A stretch of 64,000 nucleotides of DNA from assembly GCA_037893225.1 (NCBI GenBank), contig JAZGUH010000616.1, forward strand, positions 930,001 through 994,000, read 5' to 3'. This document shows, piece by piece, positions 36,010-49,116 of the stretch. The DNA is from Hippasteria phrygiana (taxonomy: Eukaryota > Echinodermata > Asteroidea > Valvatida > Goniasteridae). The notes beneath the pieces were generated by a model. That model ran no database searches. It was not told the DNA's origin and saw nothing but the letters and a program-made list of their open reading frames with translations. Positions within the stretch are counted from its first letter, which is position 1. The number at the start of each line of letters is the position of its first letter. The translations under genes were made by a program, and so were the position numbers.

Positions 36010-38018
36010 TTAATTGAATCGTATGCTGTAATTGTGCTCACTCTGAATTCTTTGCCAATCCACATCTGGAGGGATTGCTGACTTGGGTTCCAGTTGCCCT
36101 TTCTTGTACAATGACTTGGCACAGTTGTACAAGTTATATCGTTGTGCCCTACACTTTGCCCTTCGTATTTTATAATGTGTGCTCCTAGCCCGTTGGGAAT
36201 GATATTTTTCTTTTCTGTCCATTTCGGCCAGACTTTTGGCAGCTGCAGATCCTGGCAAAACAGGACAACCTGCAGCTTCACACTTGAGGATGATTGAGTT
36301 GGCATGGCCATTGTTGACAAGGTGAACTGCGCTGTGGTCTCTTGAGAGAGCATTTCTGGAAAAGGTTAGTGTCCCTTTTGGATTAGTACTTGAAAAAGCA
36401 TGGTTCATGGACTCTGCTTTTTGTGTACTTGTCCCATATCTGGTTTTTTGCATTGCCTCGTGACCAATTCTCTTCTGAATTTTCAGTAAAAGCAGTTTCT
36501 TGTCAGACTCGAGCATTTTCAGTTTTCCCCTAACATGAACAGGAAGGTAGGGAAATCTGTTATTGCCATTGCAAACCAAGGACCGCTTTTTGCAAAGGTT
36601 GTGGCGACCTTGGTAACATTCGGGAATGGTTGAGGCAGCCTGTTCAGCCATGTCATACATTTGGGCAAAGTTTCTCCCACATTTCTTGAGGATTGCCCCT
36701 GCTTCTGCTTGTACCCTGTGACTTACATCGTCACCTAACCGGTCTTGTATCTTTTTCTTTTCTTTTTTAGTTCTACCAGGCATCATGTCACCACTGAATT
36801 TGGCCCGACTGATTGCTGAACTGAGTGATCGATTTAAGTGAGGTGGGTCAAGAAAGTGTTCTGGCTCGATACCTGCTTTAATTCTCATCTGAGACATAAA
36901 ACCTTTTGCCATACACCCGTCCGCATCGCTTGTTACTCTTTCTGCTAACAAGGGTTCCTTACACTCTAGAAGTTTCTTGGCACATTGAATTCCCCCTTCT
37001 CTTTCATCCCCCATGTTGTAATTTGCTGGGCGTGTAGCACTACAAGAATCTGTGTGCTCGGAACAATTGTTACTGCTGTGTTTGCCTGACATTTGATTTG
37101 CACATTTGCAGAGTTTATTCTCGTGGTGGTACATTACTACCATTTTTTGGTGGTTACATTCTCACATACTACGTCCCTAGTTTGGGTGGCCGGCACAAAT
37201 GGTGTGTTTTTCCCCGACAGTTTCTCAAGGGGTTATTGTATTGTCTATCTAATTCGACAGCAATCGGTTTTTCTCTGTCATAGCCCTGTAATTCTTGAAT
37301 ACCTTTGACCAGTTTTCTCTTTTCAGCCATACTTCTAACATTTTCATTGATAATAATGTCCCCACATTTGCTTGCTGTTTTCTGCAGCCCACTGATTGAA
37401 GGAACAGTCGTACCCAATGCTGTCAAAAGTCGTCTTGCTCCTGTGGCTGCAATACCCGTGTTGAGGAGACCAACTTGGAAGGCCATGTTTGGAGTTGCAG
37501 TGCGTCGGCCTCTGCTGACCTGAGGTATCTCTGAGTACAGCTTCTTCCTTCCTGTCGAGAAGTGGCACTTGTTGCATGACAGCACCTCTGAAACAGCAAG
37601 GCCCCGGTGTGTTTCTTGCTCTGCCTGTAGCTGAGGCCAGCCATCCCAGTCAGGATTCGCATGCTGATGGTCCAGGGTAGCTGGAACACTTGTCTCAACT
37701 GTAGTGTTGACATGAACAATTCTGTAGCCGCCTGGGTTCAAGTTGTCGGCTCCTTCCCTCTGGAGTCTGCTTATCGGCGTTATTTCCTAAATTTTCGGTC
37801 GCAGCACCATCAGTTTTATTAGTTCTGGCACCTGGTGGGAAATTGTAGAAAGAACCTCGCTCATCTCTGGGAAAGGCCAGTTGCAATTGTTCATTTGTGG
37901 GTCTGATATAGGAAGATGAAACATCAGCCTTTTCTCTTATCAACTGACATGTCAGACCATTGCCTTTTTTAAAATAGGCTTTTTTCCTCTTAAACATGCC
38001 CTTTCTGTAGCGAACCAT
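36010..38018 (-). pseudogene. Mutator-like transposase relic, unit 9
   Basis: Three common breaks; Glu95, Arg187. Confidence 0.72.
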
Positions 38019-38649
38019 GGTGGACCTTTCAGTTGGTGAGTAATTAGGGTTATGAAGAGTTTTGTTTATTCCATGTCACCATGAACAACAAAAGAATAAT
38101 GGTGCACTAACAATAAACATCCACTAAATTAGACTTGCAAAGCTATTGCATTTCATTCAGTGCATGCTTATGTTACTGCTTCCCTGTTGTGCCAATAACC
38201 AAAGGCATTTTCTAAATATGAACTAGTTGGTGAAATGAAAATTATTAAATTCATAAAGCAAGTAAAAATGAATTCGATTTGTGACATTTCTCTTTTCTTC
38301 AGAGTTTTGGCTTATCTTGCCTAATAGTATAGTTTGAAAAAATGTCTGCGCAGTACAATAATGTCAACACTAGTTAACTAGTGCACGCCCCAACCAGTTG
38401 ATTGTTTCAGAACCATTTATAGCCTTTCTCCAATTTGATTTCTGTAATTAATAGCCAACCGGTACCTCTTTCACAGTTTTTGCCCACAAAACCATCGCTG
38501 CACCGGCTGACTGCTGCGGAGTTTTACCCCCGTACACGTGGCTCCATTCTGACACGGGCCCACTGTGAACATAAAAACCCAATCACAAACAGATTAGCCT
38601 ATTTGGTTCAGCACTATCGTATATGTATTGTGGCCCTGAAGGGACATCG

Positions 38650-38857
38650 CACGTTTTCTGCGCACGTTTTCTGCGCACGTTTTCTGCGCACATTTTCTGC
38701 GCACATTTTCTGCGCACATTTTCTGCGCACATTTTCTGCGCACATTTTCTGCGCACATTTTCTGCGCACATTTTCTGCGCACATTTTCTGCGCACATTTT
38801 CTGCGCACATTTTCTGCGCACATTTTCTGCGCACATTTTCTGCGCACATTTTCTGCG
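38650..38857. repeat. 13-bp minisatellite, unit 9 (16 copies)
   Basis: Three G-type and 13 A-type copies. The G run to the right has 9 G, as in unit 10. Confidence 0.99.
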
Positions 38858-39766
38858 ACGATAATTATGACTTCTATCAGGGTGCACGCCACTAAATCTG
38901 TGAAAATCACTGCGCGCGAGCTCATTAATATTTTGTGATCCCTCCAGTAATTTTAAATAAGAGGTCCCTGGGGCCTATAAATTGGACTGATTGTAGAAAT
39001 ATTTGTGGAAATCAAGAATTGGTGACCCGTGGCTTCCAACTCGGGGGATTCCGTTCACAAAAAATGACCAATACGTGGGTCTATTTGGCATAGAGGCGGG
39101 GGGGGGTGGGGCTACATTTAGACCTGGGCCCAGAGATGGGCCACCATTTTAGGGGTGGTTTGTGGGGAGGGGAGTATAAAAAAAAAAATTCCTTCAACAC
39201 TCATAAATTTGAAAAGAAAATTATTCTAGGAGTCTTAATCTTTAATTTCCAGTGAAAAAAATATTGCCACCTTACTCCTGAGCGTCACTAGGCGGCGCTC
39301 TTTCGTTCTATTTTTGTGTTGGTACGGTTACAATGAGCGCCGTATTAATAGTGGAGTGGAACCATTGGAACCCATATGAAGCAAACATGGCGGCGCCCAT
39401 ATGTCAAGTGTACTCGCCAAAAATAGGTATGTTTCATGTTTTGAACTATGAAATCTCACAGAAAACACAGTAATGATTACACACATGATAGAGAACAAAA
39501 TGGGTTCTGTCTTTCTTTTCTTTTTTTGCTCTCGCTGTCTTTTTATTCACATACACATTTCAGATGCCTATCCGCCATGTTATCAACATGTTTACAAGAT
39601 ATAGGTTGCGCTGAGGCTCATAAATTTACACGTGCTTTTTTGTTACTGAAAATTAAAGACTTTTGTTGGACAAGTAAGTAGTTATTCTGCATTGTTTCAC
39701 CCAATATTTAGACTGAGATGTATATATATTTATTTGTATTTGTAGCATGCCCAGGCTAGGGCCATC

Positions 39767-40249
39767 ATGACTGCTGGAGAAAACTGTTGTGTTGACCAAT
39801 GCCATGGTAGCAAAGGTAAGTTGACCTCACGCACTCGGTCTGTATTGTTTGTTATGCAGATTTCTTAAACCATAGCAAAATGGATTCCAATCTGGAAGGC
39901 CTCAATTAAAGGCAAGATTTTAGGAAAGACTGTACACAGAGGCAGACAAAATTGTAGAATATGGACAGGATATGTCCAGCAGAAATATGGCATTATTAAT
40001 GTTGTCATGCCTGGCTCAAAATCAAATTCACGCACAAGGATGCGTGTGCACAGGTTGACTTACATTGTTTATTCTGGAGTCCTTGATCTTCCCCGGGGGT
40101 ATGATGTCAGTCACCTGTGCCACAACTCCTTGTGTGTGAATTTTGATCACCTGTCACTTGAGCCACATGCCATCAACACTGCAAGATCTCGTTGTAAGAG
40201 ATGCCGTTTGTGTTCGGGCCATGGCCCATACAAGGACTGTCTTCTTTAA
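39767..40249 (+). CDS. His-Me finger endonuclease, unit 10
   Basis: Coding exons 39767..39815 and 39876..40249. Leader exons 39333..39426 and 39564..39673. The intron-2 tract reads TTTGTATTT, a variant otherwise seen only in unit 1. Protein unchanged. Confidence 0.68.
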
Positions 40250-40348
40250 AATGTAATTAAGGAGAACTTTTTTGCTCACCATTAAGTTTGATAACTGAAA
40301 TTGCTCACCATTTTTTGATGCTACACTTTTTGCTTTAATAATTCATTT

Positions 40349-42357
40349 TTAATTGAATCGTATGCTGTAATTGTGCTCACTCTGAATTCTTTGCCAATCC
40401 ACATCTGGAGGGATTGCTGACTTGGGTTCCAGTTGCCCTTTCTTGTACAATGACTTGGCACAGTTGTACAAGTTATATCGTTGTGCCCTACACTTTGCCC
40501 TTCGTATTTTATAATGTGTGCTCCTAGCCCGTTGGGAATGATATTTTTCTTTTCTGTCCATTTCGGCCAGACTTTTGGCAGCTGCAGATCCTGGCAAAAC
40601 AGGACAACCTGCAGCTTCACACTTGAGGATGATTGAGTTGGCATGGCCATTGTTGACAAGGTGAACTGCGCTGTGGTCTCTTGAGAGAGCATTTCTGGAA
40701 AAGGTTAGTGTCCCTTTTGGATTAGTACTTGAAAAAGCATGGTTCATGGACTCTGCTTTTTGTGTACTTGTCCCATATCTGGTTTTTTGCATTGCCTCGT
40801 GACCAATTCTCTTCTGAATTTTCAGTAAAAGCAGTTTCTTGTCAGACTCGAGCATTTTCAGTTTTCCCCTAACATGAACAGGAAGGTAGGGAAATCTGTT
40901 ATTGCCATTGCAAACCAAGGACCGCTTTTTGCAAAGGTTGTGGCGACCTTGGTAACATTCGGGAATGGTTGAGGCAGCCTGTTCAGCCATGTCATACATT
41001 TGGGCAAAGTTTCTCCCACATTTCTTGAGGATTGCCCCTGCTTCTGCTTGTACCCTGTGACTTACATCGTCACCTAACCGGTCTTGTATCTTTTTCTTTT
41101 CTTTTTTAGTTCTACCAGGCATCATGTCACCACTGAATTTGGCCCGACTGATTGCTGAACTGAGTGATCGATTTAAGTGAGGTGGGTCAAGAAAGTGTTC
41201 TGGCTCGATACCTGCTTTAATTCTCATCTGAGACATAAAACCTTTTGCCATACACCCGTCCGCATCGCTTGTTACTCTTTCTGCTAACAAGGGTTCCTTA
41301 CACTCTAGAAGTTTCTTGGCACATTGAATTCCCCCTTCTCTTTCATCCCCCATGTTGTAATTTGCTGGGCGTGTAGCACTACAAGAATCTGTGTGCTCGG
41401 AACAATTGTTACTGCTGTGTTTGCCTGACATTTGATTTGCACATTTGCAGAGTTTATTCTCGTGGTGGTACATTACTACCATTTTTTGGTGGTTACATTC
41501 TCACATACTACGTCCCTAGTTTGGGTGGCCGGCACAAATGGTGTGTTTTTCCCCGACAGTTTCTCAAGGGGTTATTGTATTGTCTATCTAATTCGACAGC
41601 AATCGGTTTTTCTCTGTCATAGCCCTGTAATTCTTGAATACCTTTGACCAGTTTTCTCTTTTCAGCCATACTTCTAACATTTTCATTGATAATAATGTCC
41701 CCACATTTGCTTGCTGTTTTCTGCAGCCCACTGATTGAAGGAACAGTCGTACCCAATGCTGTCAAAAGTCGTCTTGCTCCTGTGGCTGCAATACCCGTGT
41801 TGAGGAGACCAACTTGGAAGGCCATGTTTGGAGTTGCAGTGCGTCGGCCTCTGCTGACCTGAGGTATCTCTGAGTACAGCTTCTTCCTTCCTGTCGAGAA
41901 GTGGCACTTGTTGCATGACAGCACCTCTGAAACAGCAAGGCCCCGGTGTGTTTCTTGCTCTGCCTGTAGCTGAGGCCAGCCATCCCAGTCAGGATTCGCA
42001 TGCTGATGGTCCAGGGTAGCTGGAACACTTGTCTCAACTGTAGTGTTGACATGAACAATTCTGTAGCCGCCTGGGTTCAAGTTGTCGGCTCCTTCCCTCT
42101 GGAGTCTGCTTATCGGCGTTATTTCCTAAATTTTCGGTCGCAGCACCATCAGTTTTATTAGTTCTGGCACCTGGTGGGAAATTGTAGAAAGAACCTCGCT
42201 CATCTCTGGGAAAGGCCAGTTGCAATTGTTCATTTGTGGGTCTGATATAGGAAGATGAAACATCAGCCTTTTCTCTTATCAACTGACATGTCAGACCATT
42301 GCCTTTTTTAAAATAGGCTTTTTTCCTCTTAAACATGCCCTTTCTGTAGCGAACCAT
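40349..42357 (-). pseudogene. Mutator-like transposase relic, unit 10
   Basis: Three common breaks; Glu95, Arg187 (so it does not share the Gln187 of unit 1 despite sharing the intron variant). Confidence 0.72.
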
Positions 42358-42988
42358 GGTGGACCTTTCAGTTGGTGAGTAATTAGGGTTATGAAGAGTT
42401 TTGTTTATTCCATGTCACCATGAACAACAAAAGAATAATGGTGCACTAACAATAAACATCCACTAAATTAGACTTGCAAAGCTATTGCATTTCATTCAGT
42501 GCATGCTTATGTTACTGCTTCCCTGTTGTGCCAATAACCAAAGGCATTTTCTAAATATGAACTAGTTGGTGAAATGAAAATTATTAAATTCATAAAGCAA
42601 GTAAAAATGAATTCGATTTGTGACATTTCTCTTTTCTTCAGAGTTTTGGCTTATCTTGCCTAATAGTATAGTTTGAAAAAATGTCTGCGCAGTACAATAA
42701 TGTCAACACTAGTTAACTAGTGCACGCCCCAACCAGTTGATTGTTTCAGAACCATTTATAGCCTTTCTCCAATTTGATTTCTGTAATTAATAGCCAACCG
42801 GTACCTCTTTCACAGTTTTTGCCCACAAAACCATCGCTGCACCGGCTGACTGCTGCGGAGTTTTACCCCCGTACACGTGGCTCCATTCTGACACGGGCCC
42901 ACTGTGAACATAAAAACCCAATCACAAACAGATTAGCCTATTTGGTTCAGCACTATCGTATATGTATTGTGGCCCTGAAGGGACATCG

Positions 42989-43183
42989 CACGTTTTCTGC
43001 GCACGTTTTCTGCGCACGTTTTCTGCGCACATTTTCTGCGCACATTTTCTGCGCACATTTTCTGCGCACATTTTCTGCGCACATTTTCTGCGCACATTTT
43101 CTGCGCACATTTTCTGCGCACATTTTCTGCGCACATTTTCTGCGCACATTTTCTGCGCACATTTTCTGCGCACATTTTCTGCG
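42989..43183. repeat. 13-bp minisatellite, unit 10 (15 copies)
   Basis: Three G-type and 12 A-type copies, one A-type fewer than unit 9; the G run to the right again has 9 G. Confidence 0.99.
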
Positions 43184-44092
43184 ACGATAATTATGACTTC
43201 TATCAGGGTGCACGCCACTAAATCTGTGAAAATCACTGCGCGCGAGCTCATTAATATTTTGTGATCCCTCCAGTAATTTTAAATAAGAGGTCCCTGGGGC
43301 CTATAAATTGGACTGATTGTAGAAATATTTGTGGAAATCAAGAATTGGTGACCCGTGGCTTCCAACTCGGGGGATTCCGTTCACAAAAAATGACCAATAC
43401 GTGGGTCTATTTGGCATAGAGGCGGGGGGGGGTGGGGCTACATTTAGACCTGGGCCCAGAGATGGGCCACCATTTTAGGGGTGGTTTGTGGGGAGGGGAG
43501 TATAAAAAAAAAAATTCCTTCAACACTCATAAATTTGAAAAGAAAATTATTCTAGGAGTCTTAATCTTTAATTTCCAGTGAAAAAAATATTGCCACCTTA
43601 CTCCTGAGCGTCACTAGGCGGCGCTCTTTCGTTCTATTTTTGTGTTGGTACGGTTACAATGAGCGCCGTATTAATAGTGGAGTGGAACCATTGGAACCCA
43701 TATGAAGCAAACATGGCGGCGCCCATATGTCAAGTGTACTCGCCAAAAATAGGTATGTTTCATGTTTTGAACTATGAAATCTCACAGAAAACACAGTAAT
43801 GATTACACACATGATAGAGAACAAAATGGGTTCTGTCTTTCTTTTCTTTTTTTGCTCTCGCTGTCTTTTTATTCACATACACATTTCAGATGCCTATCCG
43901 CCATGTTATCAACATGTTTACAAGATATAGGTTGCGCTGAGGCTCATAAATTTACACGTGCTTTTTTGTTACTGAAAATTAAAGACTTTTGTTGGACAAG
44001 TAAGTAGTTATTCTGCATTGTTTCACCCAATATTTAGACTGAGATGTATATATATTTATTTTTATTTGTAGCATGCCCAGGCTAGGGCCATC

Positions 44093-44575
44093 ATGACTGC
44101 TGGAGAAAACTGTTGTGTTGACCAATGCCATGGTAGCAAAGGTAAGTTGACCTCACGCACTCGGTCTGTATTGTTTGTTATGCAGATTTCTTAAACCATA
44201 GCAAAATGGATTCCAATCTGGAAGGCCTCAATTAAAGGCAAGATTTTAGGAAAGACTGTACACAGAGGCAGACAAAATTGTAGAATATGGACAGGATATG
44301 TCCAGCAGAAATATGGCATTATTAATGTTGTCATGCCTGGCTCAAAATCAAATTCACGCACAAGGATGCGTGTGCACAGGTTGACTTACATTGTTTATTC
44401 TGGAGTCCTTGATCTTCCCCGGGGGTATGATGTCAGTCACCTGTGCCACAACTCCTTGTGTGTGAATTTTGATCACCTGTCACTTGAGCCACATGCCATC
44501 AACACTGCAAGATCTCGTTGTAAGAGATGCCGTTTGTGTTCGGGCCATGGCCCATACAAGGACTGTCTTCTTTAA
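44093..44575 (+). CDS. His-Me finger endonuclease, unit 11
   Basis: Coding exons 44093..44141 and 44202..44575. Leader exons 43659..43752 and 43890..43999. Protein unchanged. Confidence 0.68.
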
Positions 44576-44674
44576 AATGTAATTAAGGAGAACTTTTTTG
44601 CTCACCATTAAGTTTGATAACTGAAATTGCTCACCATTTTTTGATGCTACACTTTTTGCTTTAATAATTCATTT

Positions 44675-46683
44675 TTAATTGAATCGTATGCTGTAATTGT
44701 GCTCACTCTGAATTCTTTGCCAATCCACATCTGGAGGGATTGCTGACTTGGGTTCCAGTTGCCCTTTCTTGTACAATGACTTGGCACAGTTGTACAAGTT
44801 ATATCGTTGTGCCCTACACTTTGCCCTTCGTATTTTATAATGTGTGCTCCTAGCCCGTTGGGAATGATATTTTTCTTTTCTGTCCATTTCGGCCAGACTT
44901 TTGGCAGCTGCAGATCCTGGCAAAACAGGACAACCTGCAGCTTCACACTTGAGGATGATTGAGTTGGCATGGCCATTGTTGACAAGGTGAACTGCGCTGT
45001 GGTCTCTTGAGAGAGCATTTCTGGAAAAGGTTAGTGTCCCTTTTGGATTAGTACTTGAAAAAGCATGGTTCATGGACTCTGCTTTTTGTGTACTTGTCCC
45101 ATATCTGGTTTTTTGCATTGCCTCGTGACCAATTCTCTTCTGAATTTTCAGTAAAAGCAGTTTCTTGTCAGACTCGAGCATTTTCAGTTTTCCCCTAACA
45201 TGAACAGGAAGGTAGGGAAATCTGTTATTGCCATTGCAAACCAAGGACCGCTTTTTGCAAAGGTTGTGGCGACCTTGGTAACATTCGGGAATGGTTGAGG
45301 CAGCCTGTTCAGCCATGTCATACATTTGGGCAAAGTTTCTCCCACATTTCTTGAGGATTGCCCCTGCTTCTGCTTGTACCCTGTGACTTACATCGTCACC
45401 TAACCGGTCTTGTATCTTTTTCTTTTCTTTTTTAGTTCTACCAGGCATCATGTCACCACTGAATTTGGCCCGACTGATTGCTGAACTGAGTGATCGATTT
45501 AAGTGAGGTGGGTCAAGAAAGTGTTCTGGCTCGATACCTGCTTTAATTCTCATCTGAGACATAAAACCTTTTGCCATACACCCGTCCGCATCGCTTGTTA
45601 CTCTTTCTGCTAACAAGGGTTCCTTACACTCTAGAAGTTTCTTGGCACATTGAATTCCCCCTTCTCTTTCATCCCCCATGTTGTAATTTGCTGGGCGTGT
45701 AGCACTACAAGAATCTGTGTGCTCGGAACAATTGTTACTGCTGTGTTTGCCTGACATTTGATTTGCACATTTGCAGAGTTTATTCTCGTGGTGGTACATT
45801 ACTACCATTTTTTGGTGGTTACATTCTCACATACTACGTCCCTAGTTTGGGTGGCCGGCACAAATGGTGTGTTTTTCCCCGACAGTTTCTCAAGGGGTTA
45901 TTGTATTGTCTATCTAATTCGACAGCAATCGGTTTTTCTCTGTCATAGCCCTGTAATTCTTGAATACCTTTGACCAGTTTTCTCTTTTCAGCCATACTTC
46001 TAACATTTTCATTGATAATAATGTCCCCACATTTGCTTGCTGTTTTCTGCAGCCCACTGATTGAAGGAACAGTCGTACCCAATGCTGTCAAAAGTCGTCT
46101 TGCTCCTGTGGCTGCAATACCCGTGTTGAGGAGACCAACTTGGAAGGCCATGTTTGGAGTTGCAGTGCGTCGGCCTCTGCTGACCTGAGGTATCTCTGAG
46201 TACAGCTTCTTCCTTCCTGTCGAGAAGTGGCACTTGTTGCATGACAGCACCTCTGAAACAGCAAGGCCCCGGTGTGTTTCTTGCTCTGCCTGTAGCTGAG
46301 GCCAGCCATCCCAGTCAGGATTCGCATGCTGATGGTCCAGGGTAGCTGGAACACTTGTCTCAACTGTAGTGTTGACATGAACAATTCTGTAGCCGCCTGG
46401 GTTCAAGTTGTCGGCTCCTTCCCTCTGGAGTCTGCTTATCGGCGTTATTTCCTAAATTTTCGGTCGCAGCACCATCAGTTTTATTAGTTCTGGCACCTGG
46501 TGGGAAATTGTAGAAAGAACCTCGCTCATCTCTGGGAAAGGCCAGTTGCAATTGTTCATTTGTGGGTCTGATATAGGAAGATGAAACATCAGCCTTTTCT
46601 CTTATCAACTGACATGTCAGACCATTGCCTTTTTTAAAATAGGCTTTTTTCCTCTTAAACATGCCCTTTCTGTAGCGAACCAT
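44675..46683 (-). pseudogene. Mutator-like transposase relic, unit 11
   Basis: Three common breaks; Glu95, Arg187. Confidence 0.72.
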
Positions 46684-47314
46684 GGTGGACCTTTCAGTTG
46701 GTGAGTAATTAGGGTTATGAAGAGTTTTGTTTATTCCATGTCACCATGAACAACAAAAGAATAATGGTGCACTAACAATAAACATCCACTAAATTAGACT
46801 TGCAAAGCTATTGCATTTCATTCAGTGCATGCTTATGTTACTGCTTCCCTGTTGTGCCAATAACCAAAGGCATTTTCTAAATATGAACTAGTTGGTGAAA
46901 TGAAAATTATTAAATTCATAAAGCAAGTAAAAATGAATTCGATTTGTGACATTTCTCTTTTCTTCAGAGTTTTGGCTTATCTTGCCTAATAGTATAGTTT
47001 GAAAAAATGTCTGCGCAGTACAATAATGTCAACACTAGTTAACTAGTGCACGCCCCAACCAGTTGATTGTTTCAGAACCATTTATAGCCTTTCTCCAATT
47101 TGATTTCTGTAATTAATAGCCAACCGGTACCTCTTTCACAGTTTTTGCCCACAAAACCATCGCTGCACCGGCTGACTGCTGCGGAGTTTTACCCCCGTAC
47201 ACGTGGCTCCATTCTGACACGGGCCCACTGTGAACATAAAAACCCAATCACAAACAGATTAGCCTATTTGGTTCAGCACTATCGTATATGTATTGTGGCC
47301 CTGAAGGGACATCG

Positions 47315-47626
47315 CACGTTTTCTGCGCACGTTTTCTGCGCACGTTTTCTGCGCACGTTTTCTGCGCACGTTTTCTGCGCACATTTTCTGCGCACATTTT
47401 CTGCGCACATTTTCTGCGCACATTTTCTGCGCACATTTTCTGCGCACATTTTCTGCGCACATTTTCTGCGCACATTTTCTGCGCACATTTTCTGCGCACA
47501 TTTTCTGCGCACATTTTCTGCGCACATTTTCTGCGCACATTTTCTGCGCACATTTTCTGCGCACATTTTCTGCGCACATTTTCTGCGCACATTTTCTGCG
47601 CACATTTTCTGCGCACATTTTCTGCG
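47315..47626. repeat. 13-bp minisatellite, unit 11 (24 copies)
   Basis: Five G-type and 19 A-type copies. To the right, a private G to C change gives CGGGCGATTCC near 47815. Confidence 0.99.
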
Positions 47627-48534
47627 ACGATAATTATGACTTCTATCAGGGTGCACGCCACTAAATCTGTGAAAATCACTGCGCGCGAGCTCATTAATAT
47701 TTTGTGATCCCTCCAGTAATTTTAAATAAGAGGTCCCTGGGGCCTATAAATTGGACTGATTGTAGAAATATTTGTGGAAATCAAGAATTGGTGACCCGTG
47801 GCTTCCAACTCGGGCGATTCCGTTCACAAAAAATGACCAATACGTGGGTCTATTTGGCATAGAGGCGGGGGGGGTGGGGCTACATTTAGACCTGGGCCCA
47901 GAGATGGGCCACCATTTTAGGGGTGGTTTGTGGGGAGGGGAGTATAAAAAAAAAAATTCCTTCAACACTCATAAATTTGAAAAGAAAATTATTCTAGGAG
48001 TCTTAATCTTTAATTTCCAGTGAAAAAAATATTGCCACCTTACTCCTGAGCGTCACTAGGCGGCGCTCTTTCGTTCTATTTTTGTGTTGGTACGGTTACA
48101 ATGAGCGCCGTATTAATAGTGGAGTGGAACCATTGGAACCCATATGAAGCAAACATGGCGGCGCCCATATGTCAAGTGTACTCGCCAAAAATAGGTATGT
48201 TTCATGTTTTGAACTATGAAATCTCACAGAAAACACAGTAATGATTACACACATGATAGAGAACAAAATGGGTTCTGTCTTTCTTTTCTTTTTTTGCTCT
48301 CGCTGTCTTTTTATTCACATACACATTTCAGATGCCTATCCGCCATGTTATCAACATGTTTACAAGATATAGGTTGCGCTGAGGCTCATAAATTTACACG
48401 TGCTTTTTTGTTACTGAAAATTAAAGACTTTTGTTGGACAAGTAAGTAGTTATTCTGCATTGTTTCACCCAATATTTAGACTGAGATGTATATATATTTA
48501 TTTTTATTTGTAGCATGCCCAGGCTAGGGCCATC

Positions 48535-49017
48535 ATGACTGCTGGAGAAAACTGTTGTGTTGACCAATGCCATGGTAGCAAAGGTAAGTTGACCTCACGC
48601 ACTCGGTCTGTATTGTTTGTTATGCAGATTTCTTAAACCATAGCAAAATGGATTCCAATCTGGAAGGCCTCAATTAAAGGCAAGATTTTAGGAAAGACTG
48701 TACACAGAGGCAGACAAAATTGTAGAATATGGACAGGATATGTCCAGCAGAAATATGGCATTATTAATGTTGTCATGCCTGGCTCAAAATCAAATTCACG
48801 CACAAGGATGCGTGTGCACAGGTTGACTTACATTGTTTATTCTGGAGTCCTTGATCTTCCCCGGGGGTATGATGTCAGTCACCTGTGCCACAACTCCTTG
48901 TGTGTGAATTTTGATCACCTGTCACTTGAGCCACATGCCATCAACACTGCAAGATCTCGTTGTAAGAGATGCCGTTTGTGTTCGGGCCATGGCCCATACA
49001 AGGACTGTCTTCTTTAA
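48535..49017 (+). CDS. His-Me finger endonuclease, unit 12
   Basis: Coding exons 48535..48583 and 48644..49017. Leader exons 48101..48194 and 48332..48441. Protein unchanged. Confidence 0.68.
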
Positions 49018-49116
49018 AATGTAATTAAGGAGAACTTTTTTGCTCACCATTAAGTTTGATAACTGAAATTGCTCACCATTTTTTGATGCTACACTTTTTG
49101 CTTTAATAATTCATTT